A stretch of DNA of 64,000 nt from Sipunculus nudus (lineage: Eukaryota; Annelida; Sipuncula; Golfingiida; Sipunculidae). The notes below the pieces were generated by a model. That model saw nothing but the letters and a program-made list of their open reading frames with translations. It was not told where the DNA came from and searched no databases. Positions within the stretch are counted from its first letter, which is position 1, and each line of letters starts with the position of its first letter. Position numbers and translations under genes: made by a program. The stretch lies in contig CM049310.1 in NCBI GenBank assembly GCA_026874595.1, positions 14,236,058 through 14,300,057 of the forward strand, given 5' to 3'. Shown here piece after piece: positions 1 through 12,349 of the stretch.

Positions 1-440
1 GTCCGGATTGGGTTGTTGTTCAATGTATCAATTTTTTTAATTATAAGCAATTGTTTACGCTACCATATTTAAAGGGACAGAAAATGAGTAGACAGGGGAT
101 ATGAAGTATTACTCTTTGTTTTGTACACACACAGCGAAACCTGACCGCAGAGGTAAAAGCTAATTAAAGATCCCTTTTATGACCACACGAACTGGTCCTT
201 GCTTAGGTTAGCTTGGAGATGTAGAATAGATTTAATAAATTTTATTAAACCTTTTGTTTGACTTTGTTACTGATCTCTATGATAACTGGTTCAATTAAAG
301 CTGTATGTATATATATCATTGTGGCATTCATGCCAAAAGCATTCAAAGCAAACCTAGTTTACCTGAATGTCACGAATTTGCTTGGAATATCTCATCAAAT
401 GTAAAGGTAAAAGTAGGGGTCTTAAGTGATGTATTCGAGT
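1..440. other. No gene seen
   Basis: AT-rich sequence before the first SINE. I see no repeat, RNA or supportable coding signal in it. Confidence 0.5.
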
Positions 441-682
441 GGAACCTGAAAAGTTGAGCGGTAAAACGCTTGGCCTTCTCCGCTAGGGACACGGATTCGA
501 TTCCTGGCGTGGCTAAGAGAGTGGGTTGTAGTTTCCCGTCTAAGACCGGTGGTTTTCTCCGGGTCCTCCGGTCTAATGGTCCACCCTTACCGACTACCGG
601 GGCCAACATCAGAGCCATGAAGAGTGCCTCGTATTATTAATTATAACTAGTTGTACAATCCATGTAAAATAAATAAAGTTTA
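441..682 (+). mobile_element. tRNA-derived SINE, copy 1
   Basis: The head has an A-box-like stretch (GAGCGGTAAAACGC) and, about 40 bases on, a good B box (GATTCGATTCC), the two internal Pol III promoter elements of tRNA-derived SINEs. The body continues with a GC-rich part and ends in a tail reading GTACAATCCATGTAAAAT and then AATAAAGTTTA. The same head, body and tail occur at 1311-1532 (+), 45104-45322 (-) and 61472-61690 (-), so the family is defined inside this window. A short minus-strand ORF overlapping it is a shadow. The head start is approximate, since I could not fix a target duplication. Confidence 0.8.
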
Positions 683-690
683 TATTAAAT

Positions 691-800
691 GTAGTCGAGT
701 CACATCATGCACAGTTCAGGTTACTCGAGTCCGAGACCTTGAGAGTCGAGTCAAAGTCCACCTTCTACGAGTCCGAGTCATTTGGAACCCGAGTCCAGTA
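691..800. repeat. Degenerate GAGTCC/GAGTCG hexamer cluster 1
   Basis: Repeated GAGTCC, GAGTCG and GAGTCA words (for example CGAGTCCGAG) are spaced irregularly over about 110 bases directly after SINE copy 1. This looks like a decayed hexamer minisatellite. A second cluster lies at 990-1119. Confidence 0.6.
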
Positions 801-989
801 CAATTCTGTTTATTAAAAGAAATTTTGAAATGAAAAATTGAGATTATCATGTGTATTATACATTTGTTTGCATATGCTATTAACTAAAATGATTTAATAC
901 ATTCAACTATATATAATAGATATAGTCTTGTAGTATTCTGTTAGTATTTCGCAGTATGGATAACAGTCTTATAGTATGTGACAGGGTTT

Positions 990-1119
990 AAGTGGACTCG
1001 AGATGGCCTCAACCTGATTTGTTGAGTTCTTACCTCCTAGTCCGAGTACAAGTCCACGCCTAAGACCCTCGAGTCCAAGTCCGAGTTCCTACAACAGTGG
1101 ACTCGATTCCGGACTCCAC
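990..1119. repeat. Degenerate GAGTCC hexamer cluster 2
   Basis: The same hexamer words as at 691-800, on both strands (GGACTCGAG, AGTCCGAGT, CTCGAGTCC). About 190 bases of AT-rich DNA separate the clusters. Together they form a block bracketed by two direct SINE copies. Confidence 0.6.
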
Positions 1120-1310
1120 CACTGGGGTAATAGTCTAATATCACTGACGTTGAACATTCTTGTAGCTTTAAGCACACAACCCAACCAGCCGTAATAAACC
1201 CTAGGAATATTTGCGTTCGACATTTGCCTGTCGCCCAATGACCAATACCCATGACTCCTGGGTCGAGAGAGCGCACCCTTGTGGTAAAGACTTTGGCAAG
1301 GGGTCTAAGC

Positions 1311-1532
1311 GCAGGTGGCGGTCATAACAATCGAGCGGTAAAACGCTCGGCGCTGGTGACCCCGGTTGATCCCCGGGCTGGCTATGACAGTAGGTTATTT
1401 TAGTGGCCCGTCCAGGTCCTCCTTTTTCCTCCATATTTAGACACTACCAACGCCACTACCTGAGCCATGAAGAGTGCCTTGATAAGTTTACAATAACTAT
1501 TTGTACAATCCATGTAAAATAGATAAAGTTTA
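1311..1532 (+). mobile_element. tRNA-derived SINE, copy 2
   Basis: Same family as 441-682. The A-box region (TCGAGCGGTAAAACGCTCGG) is intact. The B box has lost a base (CCGGTTGATCCCCGG), so this copy's promoter is probably damaged. The body passes through GAGCCATGAAGAGTGCCT, shared exactly with copy 1, and ends with the shared GTACAATCCATGTAAAAT tail and ATAAAGTTTA. Confidence 0.8.
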
Positions 1533-4331
1533 AAAAATTGAACGGAGTGCGAATTTGTAACATTGTTCCTCATGTTTCGTCAAAATGTTTGGAAATTCGA
1601 GTGTTTGTCATACCTGATCTGACTGGACTAAGAAAATTTGTAACAAAATAACCGAACTGAAACACTCGGAAAATTATGTTATTTAAAGTAATCGCCTGTT
1701 TATTGTGTGAATGTCTGCTTTTTAGACAGCTATACGGTGATAATAAATATATTACACGAGTGAATGTTAAAGCCTTCTAAACCTTAGGTTTTATCTAGTT
1801 TATAAATGAACGCTGCCAGAAAAAAATCAAGAACTAATGACCTGTAGTTAAGTTATTATGACAGATCTATTTCAGGTTCTCTGGAGATTAAACAATTTTT
1901 TCCATTGAAACACTGAAGAGGATTGGCCTTCCGATCAAAAAATTCAAAACCAGATGACATTTAACTAAGCTACGCCCAACAACTTTTTGATCGCACACTT
2001 AACTGCATGATACTGAAGATATTGGCTACCTGGGTAACAGTTTGCAGGGGCGGATTAAGGGGGTGCCTGACTGGGCTGCAACCAGGGGTCCACGATATTA
2101 ATGGGCTCCGAAAACTAGTACACAAAAGTGTAAAACTAATTTCATTGCACGATTGATTTGATAGGAAAGCAGGATGCCGAATATCAGCATTGCGATGTGT
2201 TGATAACTAGAACTTTTATAACGTAATCTTATTGATGTTATGGTCTGCAAAATACTTCCTTCTATTGTAGATAATAATAATCAATCGCGAAAACGTAAGA
2301 ACATCGTCCACTTCTACTAAATGTCCTCTTTATATACTAGTATGTATGCCTTCAGCTTGCCTGACACACCATTGTCATCAGAGAACTGTGACGGTTTTAT
2401 TATTTATTGGGGTGTTGCAATTTTAAGGAAGTAAAGCATTACTAGATGTTTGTTTCCCTAAATAGTTTCATATTATTATGTCGTATCATATTATGATGTT
2501 AGCGTTGGAATGTATGTTTAGGGAACCCAGGTGTTTAATTTGATGTAGGTTTCAGTTTAGTCGTGATTCTGTGAGATTTTTTTCTTAGAGACTCGTCAAA
2601 GTTAGTCTAGACAGTTTCTTGTAGAAACATTGTTTTATGTAGATTTCAAAGACAACGCACCTACAAGCATAATTTTCTCATACTCTTGTCACAGAAGGTC
2701 TTTCCAATTTAATTTTCATGCTTTGAATGACAAGTCTCCATAAAATTGTAAGGCGATAGGCCAGAGGTGATGAGGACGTAGGCATGGATATATATCTACT
2801 GAGATCACTAGGAGAAAAGCACAATCTCCTAGGTCTGCACGCAATGTAATGGCAACCAGCAGTTTGACGGTCCAGCGGCGGTAAGTGATTGTGAGGTACT
2901 GATCAGCAGAAGGACGATTTCCTGGTGTATAAAAAGTCTTAGTCTGCTGGCAGTAAGCGTAGCACACAAACGGACCTGTGAGCTACTTTTACAGAAGGAC
3001 TTGAAAAATGTCGATAATTATCAGTCGTGGTAAACCCAGTAACAGACCCGGGGACAATACATACGCTGATCGAGCATTGTCATTGTCTGAGTGACACGAC
3101 AGTGAAGGCTACGAACCTATCAGTCAGTGTTATGGCGAGGTGATTTCCTAAGAGAGGGTGAGATTGGGACACACCAGTGATTTGTCTGAAGATGAAGCGC
3201 TCATGTTTAGTGTATACCGTGTTACCTTCGGGGAAACAGTAGAACATTCCTAGACCGTCACGTTCTTGGTGCATTGAGGACGTTCCGTATGGTATAGATA
3301 TATCTAGTAACCAGATTAAAAAGGACTCTATGTTGTGTGGATCTATAGGGCTCAATGGATATTGTACCATTTGTGGAGAACGTCTCCTTCAGAGAACATT
3401 AAGTGTTTTCTTTCATTTCATTTTTATTGTTTATGATACACACGGCTTCTCATCTTTTTGAGTGTATGTGTGAGCTTCAGTCATCTCCATTACACGTTTA
3501 AAGAATCTGGAGTTCCATTCCTTTCGGGGTGTGACAACCATTTATGTATTATATATCTGCTGTAACCTTGATGTTATCTGATTACCAATGAACATCAAGA
3601 GGTGGTTACGTTTCAGACATGCAGTGAACGGTTGAACAAAGTATGGTTTTGCATAGATATTGCCAAAAAGTGGAAAATCTAGTGTTCAACTAAACTAAGG
3701 TGTACATCTTTTGTGAGAAAGCGACCCACAAATGTCAATAATGTCAAAATGTCAAATGAAGATCTTAAAATGGAGTCGAAGGGGCGTAAGTTTGCTGAAT
3801 TTCAATGATTTGATATGCTATAATGCTAAGTATGTCAACATCATTATAAGCATTGCATAATGTGGCGAATGTCCATAAAAATTACAATTTGGATCAATGG
3901 AATTTCTTGTTAGCTTGTACATGTATACGTTATCAATCTGATTGAAAGGCCTGATTGAAAGATTTAAGTGCAGGCAGGGGCCCAATGCAACCTTTATCCT
4001 CCCCGGACAGTTTGACATGTTTCCATCAGTATTATACCTTATGTGGTTTTGTGGGACTGGTAACAGAAGCTTAACTTTGATTGACACAGAGAGACAAAAC
4101 ATGTCGTATCTAGCCAAAAGTGGCCTAACCACCTATGTGACTGATAAGACGTAGGTAAGCTTGGAGTCAGTGGTCTAAGCGCACGCCATTAATTTAATGT
4201 CTATATACTAAGGGACGGCAGGGTCGTACTGAAAGGTAAACAACTATTTCGACAGGCCTTAGTTTATTCATATGCACAGTTTTATGCATTATATAGTTTA
4301 TAACCCAATCTGTGTATTGTAAAAGAGAAAA

Positions 4332-4334
<3 letters not shown>
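1533..4334. other. No gene supported
   Basis: Mostly AT-rich single-copy-looking DNA. A GC-richer patch near 2046-2110 (GGGGCGGATTAAGGGGGTGC) resembles the ends of degenerate invertebrate repeats. A 96-codon minus-strand ORF at 3080-3370 has no recognisable motif and is overlapped by other open frames, so I do not call it a gene. Confidence 0.4.

Positions 4335-4390
<56 letters not shown>
4335..4390. repeat. (GA)28 microsatellite
   Basis: Uninterrupted GA dinucleotide run of 56 bases. Confidence 0.98.
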
Positions 4391-4393
<3 letters not shown>

Positions 4394-4509
4394 TTTAGGA
4401 AGGAAGCGGCTTAGGCAGAGGTATACAAGCATTAGCTATCCAGGGTAATGTGTGCTCTGTATGCGTGTTTTCATTTTAAATTATCAGATATTAAGTTATA
4501 CAAATACTA

Positions 4510-4519
4510 TTTATTATTA

Positions 4520-4561
<42 letters not shown>

Positions 4562-4576
4562 CCTAATTATTATTAT
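4510..4576. repeat. (TTA)n microsatellite
   Basis: ATT/TTA trinucleotide run with one C interruption near its start and a short gap near its end, 120 bases after the GA tract. Confidence 0.95.
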
Positions 4577-5340
4577 AAGGCAGACTTGAACCTGCACCAA
4601 AAGCATAAGAAACACTAACAACTCAAATGTATGGTGACCGGAGGATCCTTTGATTCTGATAATTTGTGTTGGATATATGAATCTGTCAAAGTTAATTACA
4701 AATCGTCACACTTCTTGACTGGACGGGTTGATAAGCTTTTTTACGGCATATGCTTCCGGAAAAGGGATTTTAGGAACTGTGTCTATTCTTCTTGCAGCTG
4801 CAGTCACCAGGAACATGGACGTGGGAAATGCTAAAAATAGGAGTCGATTTGAGGGTATTAGGCGATAGGGAGAAGGGCTGGGTCTGCCAGTTAAATAAAG
4901 TATATTGGATGTAACGTTGGACGGTTTTGCCTCGCTCTCCGTGACACCTCAGACACCCTAGCAGTTTTTTTTAAGTGTTTTATCTGTGCCAGGTCTGTCT
5001 TGGTTGCATCCCTGATTGCATGTAGGAGTGTATCAGCATGCTGTGCACATCGTTTTGACGCCTCACAGACACCCTGCGGGCGTCTTGTCTTACACGAGTA
5101 GGGAATGGGTACGGAGTGGATAAAAAGGCGCATCCTCACCAAACTGTTCTTCAGAAACTGACCCAGACGACCTCTAGTTAGTAAACATGATTGGTTACTA
5201 GTGTGTCTGTGTTTACGAATCATTGGAAACCGAAGTGTGTCCAAACGTTTAGATTAGGAGAGACTGACACAGGCGCCAAATGATTAACCAACGTGTGTGT
5301 ACATGTATCATCCTCATTAAATCCATCACACAGCATCCTG
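4577..5340. other. No gene supported
   Basis: Sequence of mixed composition. It holds a 117-codon minus-strand ORF (4891-5244) with a basic, low-complexity translation, no recognisable domain and no splice-site support. Confidence 0.35.
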
Positions 5341-6240
5341 TGTTACGGAACCTAATAACAACAGATCACGTAGTCGTGACGAGCATAAATTTTGTTACGG
5401 AAATAAATTAAAATCAGATCTGTAAGACTAGGCAGCGTGAAATGTCTAAGGGGATTGAATAAAGAAGTCAGTGGGGTTTTTTTTCAACAAATAATTATAA
5501 TTTATTCTTAAAACAATCCTAACATTACAATACATTAAATCAGTACAATTACACAATATAACAACAGTATAACAGTAAATCAATCCAATTACACAGTATA
5601 ATAAATAAAGTGTACAGTACCAGAGTGTCCGGATCCTAGGCTTTTCAGGATAACACCACTGTCATAGCTCAACAAGTCCTTTAAAACATATAATCCAGAT
5701 GACCAGTTCACGTAAATCTTCTCAGATAATAATAGTCCAATGCAATCTCGAAATCAATCTGTTGTAATCCAAAAGTGAAATTCTTGTATTTAGTCCCAAA
5801 GGCAAACTGAAGACTTTATAAATATGTGTTACAAAGTTCGAAGCATATATATAAGTGCTGCAATTATTGGAAAGGTCAACAAACTGACTCACACTCTTCC
5901 GTGTCCACTTGAATATTTCTCTCCTTCTTCCCTCGGCTCTAAACACAGCCCCTATTTATAACTTTTCACCTCAAGCCCAGGACTTTCCATTTCACGAACA
6001 ATCCAAAGAACACAACAAGACACACGCGCTCATAGATCGCGAACAGCCAAGAAAATTCCAGGTTAGCACGAACGCTGTGTCTTTACACGCCAGGTCAACC
6101 GGTACGGATTACAGCGAGCGCTGCGCTGTGTCTCTACACGCCATAGCAACGCCCAGGGCTTGTGCCTAACACGAATCAGAATGTCAACGCCAAATAACAA
6201 ATCAGGTACACGCAACACTATAAAACAGATACATGTAACA
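5341..6240 (-). mobile_element. Solo LTR, copy 1 (Ty3/Gypsy-like)
   Basis: A 900-bp segment starting TGTTACGGAAC and ending ATGTAACA on the + strand, flanked on both sides by CCTG, a perfect 4-bp target duplication. The element reads on the - strand: a TATA box (TATAAATAGGGG, complement of about 5949-5960) and, further downstream, an AATAAA (complement of 5501-5506), the order expected of U3-R-U5. Copies at 33354-34137 and 45950-46790 have the same ends and orientation. No internal region or second LTR adjoins it, so it is a solo LTR, the usual product of LTR-LTR recombination. Ty3/Gypsy is inferred from TG...CA ends plus 4-bp duplications; no protein is present to prove it. Confidence 0.85.
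5722..5946 (-). other. ORF inside solo LTR copy 1
   Basis: A 74-codon frame that opens just downstream of the LTR TATA box. Its first residues (MFRAEGRRREIFKWTRKSVS) are nearly matched by the frame at the same place in the third LTR copy (46179-46508). In copy 2 the frame is not maintained. This is probably just shared repeat DNA, though a leader peptide of the LTR transcript cannot be excluded. Confidence 0.3.
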
Positions 6241-8955
6241 CCTGTAATACAACAATACAATACTGTTCTATCAAGGAACCGTTAGCATAACATCATACAG
6301 TCTCTAAAGACTATCTGTCTGACAAAAACTGAGAACTCTGGAGACGCGTTTTGAAGAACGGATAAGCTGTTAAGCATATCGGATTTGTGTATCTGCATAT
6401 ATTAATTTGTATATCTGCATATATTTGTCTATTTGTATGCATCTGATGTGTTTCTTGTATCATATTATTCAAAATTACTTTTGTCTAAAATATTAACTTT
6501 TTCGGCCAAAAATAAGAAGTACAAAGAAACTTACGAAAAAAACCAATTAAACTAACATGACCATTCAATATTATTCCATAGGTTTCATTTATGATATAAT
6601 ATATACACAATTACCCCTTTTCTATTCCTGTTTATTATACCTAAGACCGAAATCTCTCTCTCACACTCTCCCTCTCCCTCTCACGCACACACACCTTGCC
6701 TCTCGTTATAAATTGATACAGCCCTGTTTATAACCTTTACACCGCCATCTTCTATTTTTTTTCCTTTCCATCGAGTTGGATGCCGTAAGGTTAGTCTAGT
6801 AGTACGTTTAAGTCATTTAAACATTAAAGGAAAGCCTCTGCCAGAATAGTCCCTCTGTTTAACTCAGATAGGGGAGTGGACCCCATTAGATTCCAGTGCG
6901 AAGGATTCACAGATAAATCGAAACATCGATGAAATTCAAAGAGCTGAATACGTCAACGACTATCTGTAGCCTCTGTAATAAAGAGCTGTTTTAGAATTCC
7001 AAGATTCAGTTCAATCACAATCCTGTTATGTTCGTGTGGTTTGCATTTGCGTACTTAACATATAAAAGGTAATCCAAACTGAAGCGACGTTTTATTAGCG
7101 CCTTTGAATTTAGCTTTCGCGAAATCCTTTCAACCGTTTCCCAGATCGCTAGGTTGGATTGAAGTTGATGAAACAGGTCTGACGTGAGTTAGTAGTCCTT
7201 GAATAAAAGGGCCAAAATGGACCAGTGACTGTATGATCGTGAATTGATGGCCCCACTGTGGCTGTTACGACCTCTCACTCGTATGTCTTTATATTTTATT
7301 TTCTTCCTGACATCTTTATGATTCAGTTAACCAAGAATAGCGCTTGAGAGTGTTGCTAGAACGTTTATTTTTAGTGTAAGAAATGCACTTCTTCCCACAG
7401 AAGTATAGCTGAAGTGTTGTTTTCGTACTAATACCAAATAAATGTGGTACAGTTAAAAAAAAAGTAAAAAAATGACCCGTCATTATTTTTTGCAGTATGA
7501 ATGTCTCAAAAAATTTTATATTTTCCTTAGATTATCTGAGAACAAACTTTTGATAATGAAAAACAACAACATGTTAAACCATGTTACAAGTGCACCTATT
7601 ACACAACTTATTATGGACATTTCCCCGCAAGTTATTAAGTTGATCACTGTGGCAATAAATGAACATTTAAAAATCGTAATACCAAAAATTATTACAAGCA
7701 TCGTTTTCATATTTATGTTTTATTTATTACAATATTTTGCAAGGTAGCCTGCACCAAAAGAATACTTCTGTTTTAAGCAGTTCCCTGTCCCAAGTATAAA
7801 ATGGAAAAAGTGTGATCAATATGACAATAATATATAAATACAAGTTAAAATACAAAGTAAAAGAAATACTGAGAAAGTTAAGCTAATAAAAAATAATAGA
7901 TTATACCTTAAGATCATGTGGTTATATTTTGCAATTGGATGAACACAGAGCGATCAGACAGCAACATGCAAAGGACTTTGCCCGATAAAATGATTTTTTA
8001 TAGTACAAGAGGCAATTAAAGATACCGCTGCAAGACGGGTGAAGTATGAATGCGATAATTTTTTACATAGCAAAGTTTCCGGTAGTCATGGTAAACATTT
8101 TGCTACAACACGTACGTGGGACAATTTGGACAACTTTACTAATCTAGTGTTTCCGCAAATGAGAGTGAATTTATGTCAGTGCAGAGAACCAACCATTCAT
8201 ATCATACACGTATTTCCCCTTTACAAATGAAATAGCAAATTTTCGTTTCCGGCCAAAGACAATTAGTGCTTTTTATAAACAGTGTAATAAATTTCCAGTT
8301 GTACTCCGTTCTCCTCGCCATCAAGTATGCAAATTGAAAATTCTTCCAAGCCTCTTATAATATGTCTCCTTAATAAGCCGAAAATCTTACTTTGCTGAAA
8401 ACCTTCAAATGCTGGAAGCCTTCCTAATACATCACTTAGGTTGTAACTTTCTTGTGAATTTTCAGTATGAATTAGTTATAGAATAGTACAGTTAAGGTCA
8501 GCCCTGAAAACAACCGAATATTTTAAGCATGTGAAAATCCGCTTTGCATAAGATCTGAAATATTTATCCAATCCCCTAGCTCTATATAGATACAAGAGAA
8601 TCAAACACAGAGTAAGGGCATTGGTTACTTGTTTTCTGCTTTTATATTATGAATTAGAAAGCAGTAGGAGACCGCATATTTACCTCCGTCAATCTTCTTG
8701 ATGACCAGAACTCGAATTTCACCAGAAGCAAATTGAATGTGCTATACGTGAGGGAAGGAATATATGGATTGAGGTGAAAGATACGTCTGTAATTGTTCAC
8801 AAAATCGCTCGTTTCATCAGACATCGGCTCCACCCGCCAGAACAAAGGTTAACCATAATACCGACCGACTGACGATGATCTCCTCGTCGAAAAGCAAATT
8901 TACCTATCTGGCAATGGTTAGAGTAAATTAACCTTGTTACCCTAGGCTTCCAATG
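6241..8955. other. No gene supported
   Basis: AT-rich. Contains a pyrimidine/CA-rich simple stretch at 6652-6694 (CT runs, then CACACACAC). Short ORFs such as 7472-7747 are AT-driven and overlapped on the other strand. I see no repeat family member. Confidence 0.4.
6652..6694. repeat. CT/CA-rich simple repeat
   Basis: CT dinucleotides, CCCTCT units and a terminal ACACACAC run. Confidence 0.85.
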
Positions 8956-9445
8956 CAAATCTTCAAAATTGCTAACAGACTAACCAATCAATTAACTAAC
9001 CAGTCAACCAACCACGAGAGAAAGACACAATCATAATACCTGCTGGGGAACATTGGTAAAAAATCCTTCAACCAAAAGCAAATCATGGCGATTTCTTTCA
9101 ATATTAAGTGGTTCGATTCTCGATGATGCACTAACTCTTCAAAAAAATTCCACGAAAATACATAAAATTGCTAAAGATAAATCAACCAAGACAAAAATTA
9201 CCACCTGTGGGATACTGGTAAATATTTCTTCAAACTAACCCACCAATATGGTGGTTAATTCCTAGATAAAATAGTCTGTGGCTCAGGTGTTACCCTAACC
9301 CTGCACAGAATTCCATGAAACCCCAAAATATTGCTGACAGACATATATTACCCAAACAATTAACCAAAGGACCAACATACTTAGATGTTTACTTAACCGT
9401 CCACTAAATTCCATGAATATCTAAAAAAAATGCTCACAAGCAAAT
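8956..9445. repeat. Highly degenerate tandem-like region
   Basis: Recurring pieces of similar wording: a TTCCAYGAA-type word, then AAAATTGCT or ATTGCTGACAG, then AACCAA/CAATTAAC stretches, near 8960, 9150, 9312 and 9408. It looks like an old tandem or nested repeat with units of roughly 100-190 bases. Only a dot plot would confirm it. Confidence 0.3.
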
Positions 9446-11809
9446 CTGGAAATAGGTCTGTAAGATAGATGTAACACAGCCTACAAACGATTAAAGTTCA
9501 TACTATTAAAGCTTCTGGTAACACTGGATTGGGACAATTTATATAGACTAATGATTCCTGAAAGCTTGTTAGTTTGTTAAGTGTAGGAATTTATTAAATT
9601 TCGTTTAACCAAATAGAGAAAAAATATTTCAGATATTCTAATATGCCATATTTTTCTTGAAAATGCCACAAAAAGGCTTTAATTCCTAGAATGTTTTTGC
9701 GCATTTCGTCATTCAACAGTGTTTAATATGACCTCTTTCCGATTTACGTGCACCCTTTTAACAATAAAATAAGGTTTATAAATGATCAAAGTCGACGCCT
9801 ACCGTTCATACTATAATGTTATCTTCGGACAGTGAAAGATTTTCTAACACTTCATATCACTAAAATTGCTTTTGTAATAAGAAACATAAAACACATTGTC
9901 TTTATTTAAACCAAAGAAGTTGACGGAGTGAGAGGATCAGCATCGATTTGTCATTCTGTCACCAAGGGTGAGACACGTCTGTCTGGTGACCTCTACTTTT
10001 GGGTTAGGATACTCACGCTTATATAGAAAACATACGTCAGCAGATGCCAAATGACATATTGAATAAAACTGGCTGTTGTTTTTTCTCAATGTCATTTATC
10101 ATTATAGACCAAAAGGGACATCATGCAAAAGCTGCTGCATTTAAGAATTTTTGGTAATACTCGCTCGCTCAGGATAAACATGTAAGAGTGTCGTGCAATA
10201 CAGTTACAGTTACCGATAATGGGATATATCAGGAAATTGGTTCTCAAATAACAGCTAACCAATTTTAAACCACCATAAAATATAATGATGAATGGCGCAG
10301 TGTTATCTGGTGTTTCTTATTGTTATACTTTTATATTTATTAATTCTATGGCAGACAATATATCTTGGATATCGGATGCCAAAAAAACACACCGAAAAGA
10401 CAGGATGCAATTTAGGTAAATGGCAAGTGTGATTGATACCCAGGGCAATAACTAAAATTGCTGTTGTATCGTCGGCCCTGTGAGTGATGGATTTGATAAT
10501 ATCTTTTATTTTGTTACCAAAGTAAACTGGTAAAATACAAATCAGATTTCAAACGCAACTCTCCGTATATTTACAACATATGGGAATTTTTTTACAGTTT
10601 TATCAATGTACAATTTACAATGTTTAATGATTAGATAAAAGAAAATAAAATGTATTGTATGAGATGGTATGACAGTTTACATGTACACATAATTATTTCA
10701 TTTTTCAAAGGAATAGATTACACTTAATAATTGGCACGTTTTGATTAGATTGCATTTTTTACTGTATCACCTCCATGTACACACCATGACTATTGAGCTA
10801 CATGTTTGATTAGGTTGCAACATGTACTGTTTAAATTCTTTGTATACAGAGTATAAAGGCACATACAGCCTCTTGAAATGAAATGCTTTCTCATATATTT
10901 CTGTAATGTAAATGATTCTAAATTTAATATAGAAACTGTCAGGCATTTATGGCAGGTTTTGACAAGGTAATTCTGGGAAACCTATGTTGAAGGTTGGCTC
11001 TTAGGATACTAGGAGGTTAGTTTTGGTGATGTGTTGTATATGAAAATGTTGTATTGATGCTGGGGATTCAAATAATGGTTAATAGATTAGAAGTACCTTT
11101 CAGATGCCATGTGCAGATTTCGTGACAGCTCTGTAAACACGCAATGGAAACAATTTTACATGTGACCTCATTCTCCACAGCTTTAAATAGATGATTATAA
11201 AGTATAAAGTGAACATTTCTCGAATTGTAAAATTTGTTTTTCTTGGCTGTATTTATAAAATTGATCATTCATTTAACTTGTTCACAAATAGAAACTTTTT
11301 ATAGGAATTTCCGTTCATTTCTATTGATATCACATATATTAATGACATCGACCCTTTCATGTCCAGCGTTAAATATCAGGAAGTGGCTAAACTGCCGGCA
11401 ATGCCGGCTATTTGTTCCATCGGAATTAACTGACGACATGGCAATATCTCTCCGGCAGCCTATATATCAGGTGTGAATTTGATTCACAGGAGCTGGCTCA
11501 TATTCACGCTTGGTTACCTAAATGATCGATAATCAGCCTATACTGTTATGTGTTGATATTGAAATCTCCGAATTGACTCTGTTCCAATTAACAATTTCCA
11601 TAAGTTAGTTTGCACACATAACATAATAAGCAGTTCAGTAATGTTCAGTTCAGTTTAATCATTATCAAGCCAACTTATCAATCAACAGTTCTGAATTTAG
11701 TCTTAAGGGTATCATTTGACTTCTCTTTGGTTCAACATTCATCCCAGGCCTTTATAATCAATGTTCTGTGTTTTAATGATTGACTGGAATCGTGTATTTG
11801 CATTTTGTT
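9446..11809. other. No gene seen
   Basis: AT-rich DNA with only short ORFs overlapped by others. No repeat family, RNA gene or splice-bounded ORF that I can support. Confidence 0.4.
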
Positions 11810-12349
11810 GCGGCAGTTAAGTCTATTTCTATACGGGTGAGGATAATTTCCCCTGCTGGCGGCTTAGCTTATGAACTAAAGAGCCGGCAGTTAAGTCTGG
11901 TATCTATACGAGTGAGGTAGATTTCCCCTGCTGGCATATAAGCTTATGGACTAAAGAGCCGTCTGGTATCTACACGGGTGAGTTTAATTTCCACTGCTGG
12001 CAGATTAGCTTATGGATTAAAAAGCCGGTAGTTTAGTCTGGTATCTACACGGGTGAGGATAATTTCCCCTGCTGGCAGATTAGCTTATGGATTAAAAAGC
12101 CGGTAGTTTAGTCTGGTATCTACACGGGTGAGGATAATTTCCCCTGCTGGCAGATTAGTATATGGATAAAAGAGCTTATGAACTAAAGAGCCGTCTGGTA
12201 TCTACACGGGTGAGGTACATTTCCACTGCTGGCAGATTAGCTTATGGACTGAAGAGCCGGCAGTTTAGTCTGGTATCTACACGGGTGAGGATAATTTCCA
12301 CTGCTGGCAGATTATCTTATGCATGGACATAAGAGCCGGCAGTTAAGCT
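11810..12349 (+). repeat. 75-bp minisatellite, seven units
   Basis: Seven copies of a unit containing TCTGGTATCTACACGGGTGA, then AATTTCCMCTGCTGGC, then AGATTAGCTTATGGA, then AAAGAGCCGGCAGTT. The CTGCTGGC landmark starts at 11853, 11928, 11994, 12069, 12144, 12226 and 12301, so spacings are 75, 66, 75, 75, 82 and 75. The 66-bp unit has lost the GGCAGTTAA part; the 82-bp unit has an extra AGCTTATGAACTAAAG-like piece. Units 3-5 are nearly identical, suggesting recent homogenisation, while unit 1 is the most diverged. No ORF runs through it. Confidence 0.92.

Noticed and set aside
690-1120. Coding repeat
   Set aside because: Hexamer period would allow a frame, but stops interrupt all frames.
3080-3370. 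96-codon - strand ORF with protein-like wording
   Set aside because: Two other frames are also largely open over the same stretch, so openness is not evidence of coding. No motif.
4891-5244. 117-codon - strand ORF, basic
   Set aside because: No domain and no splice support.
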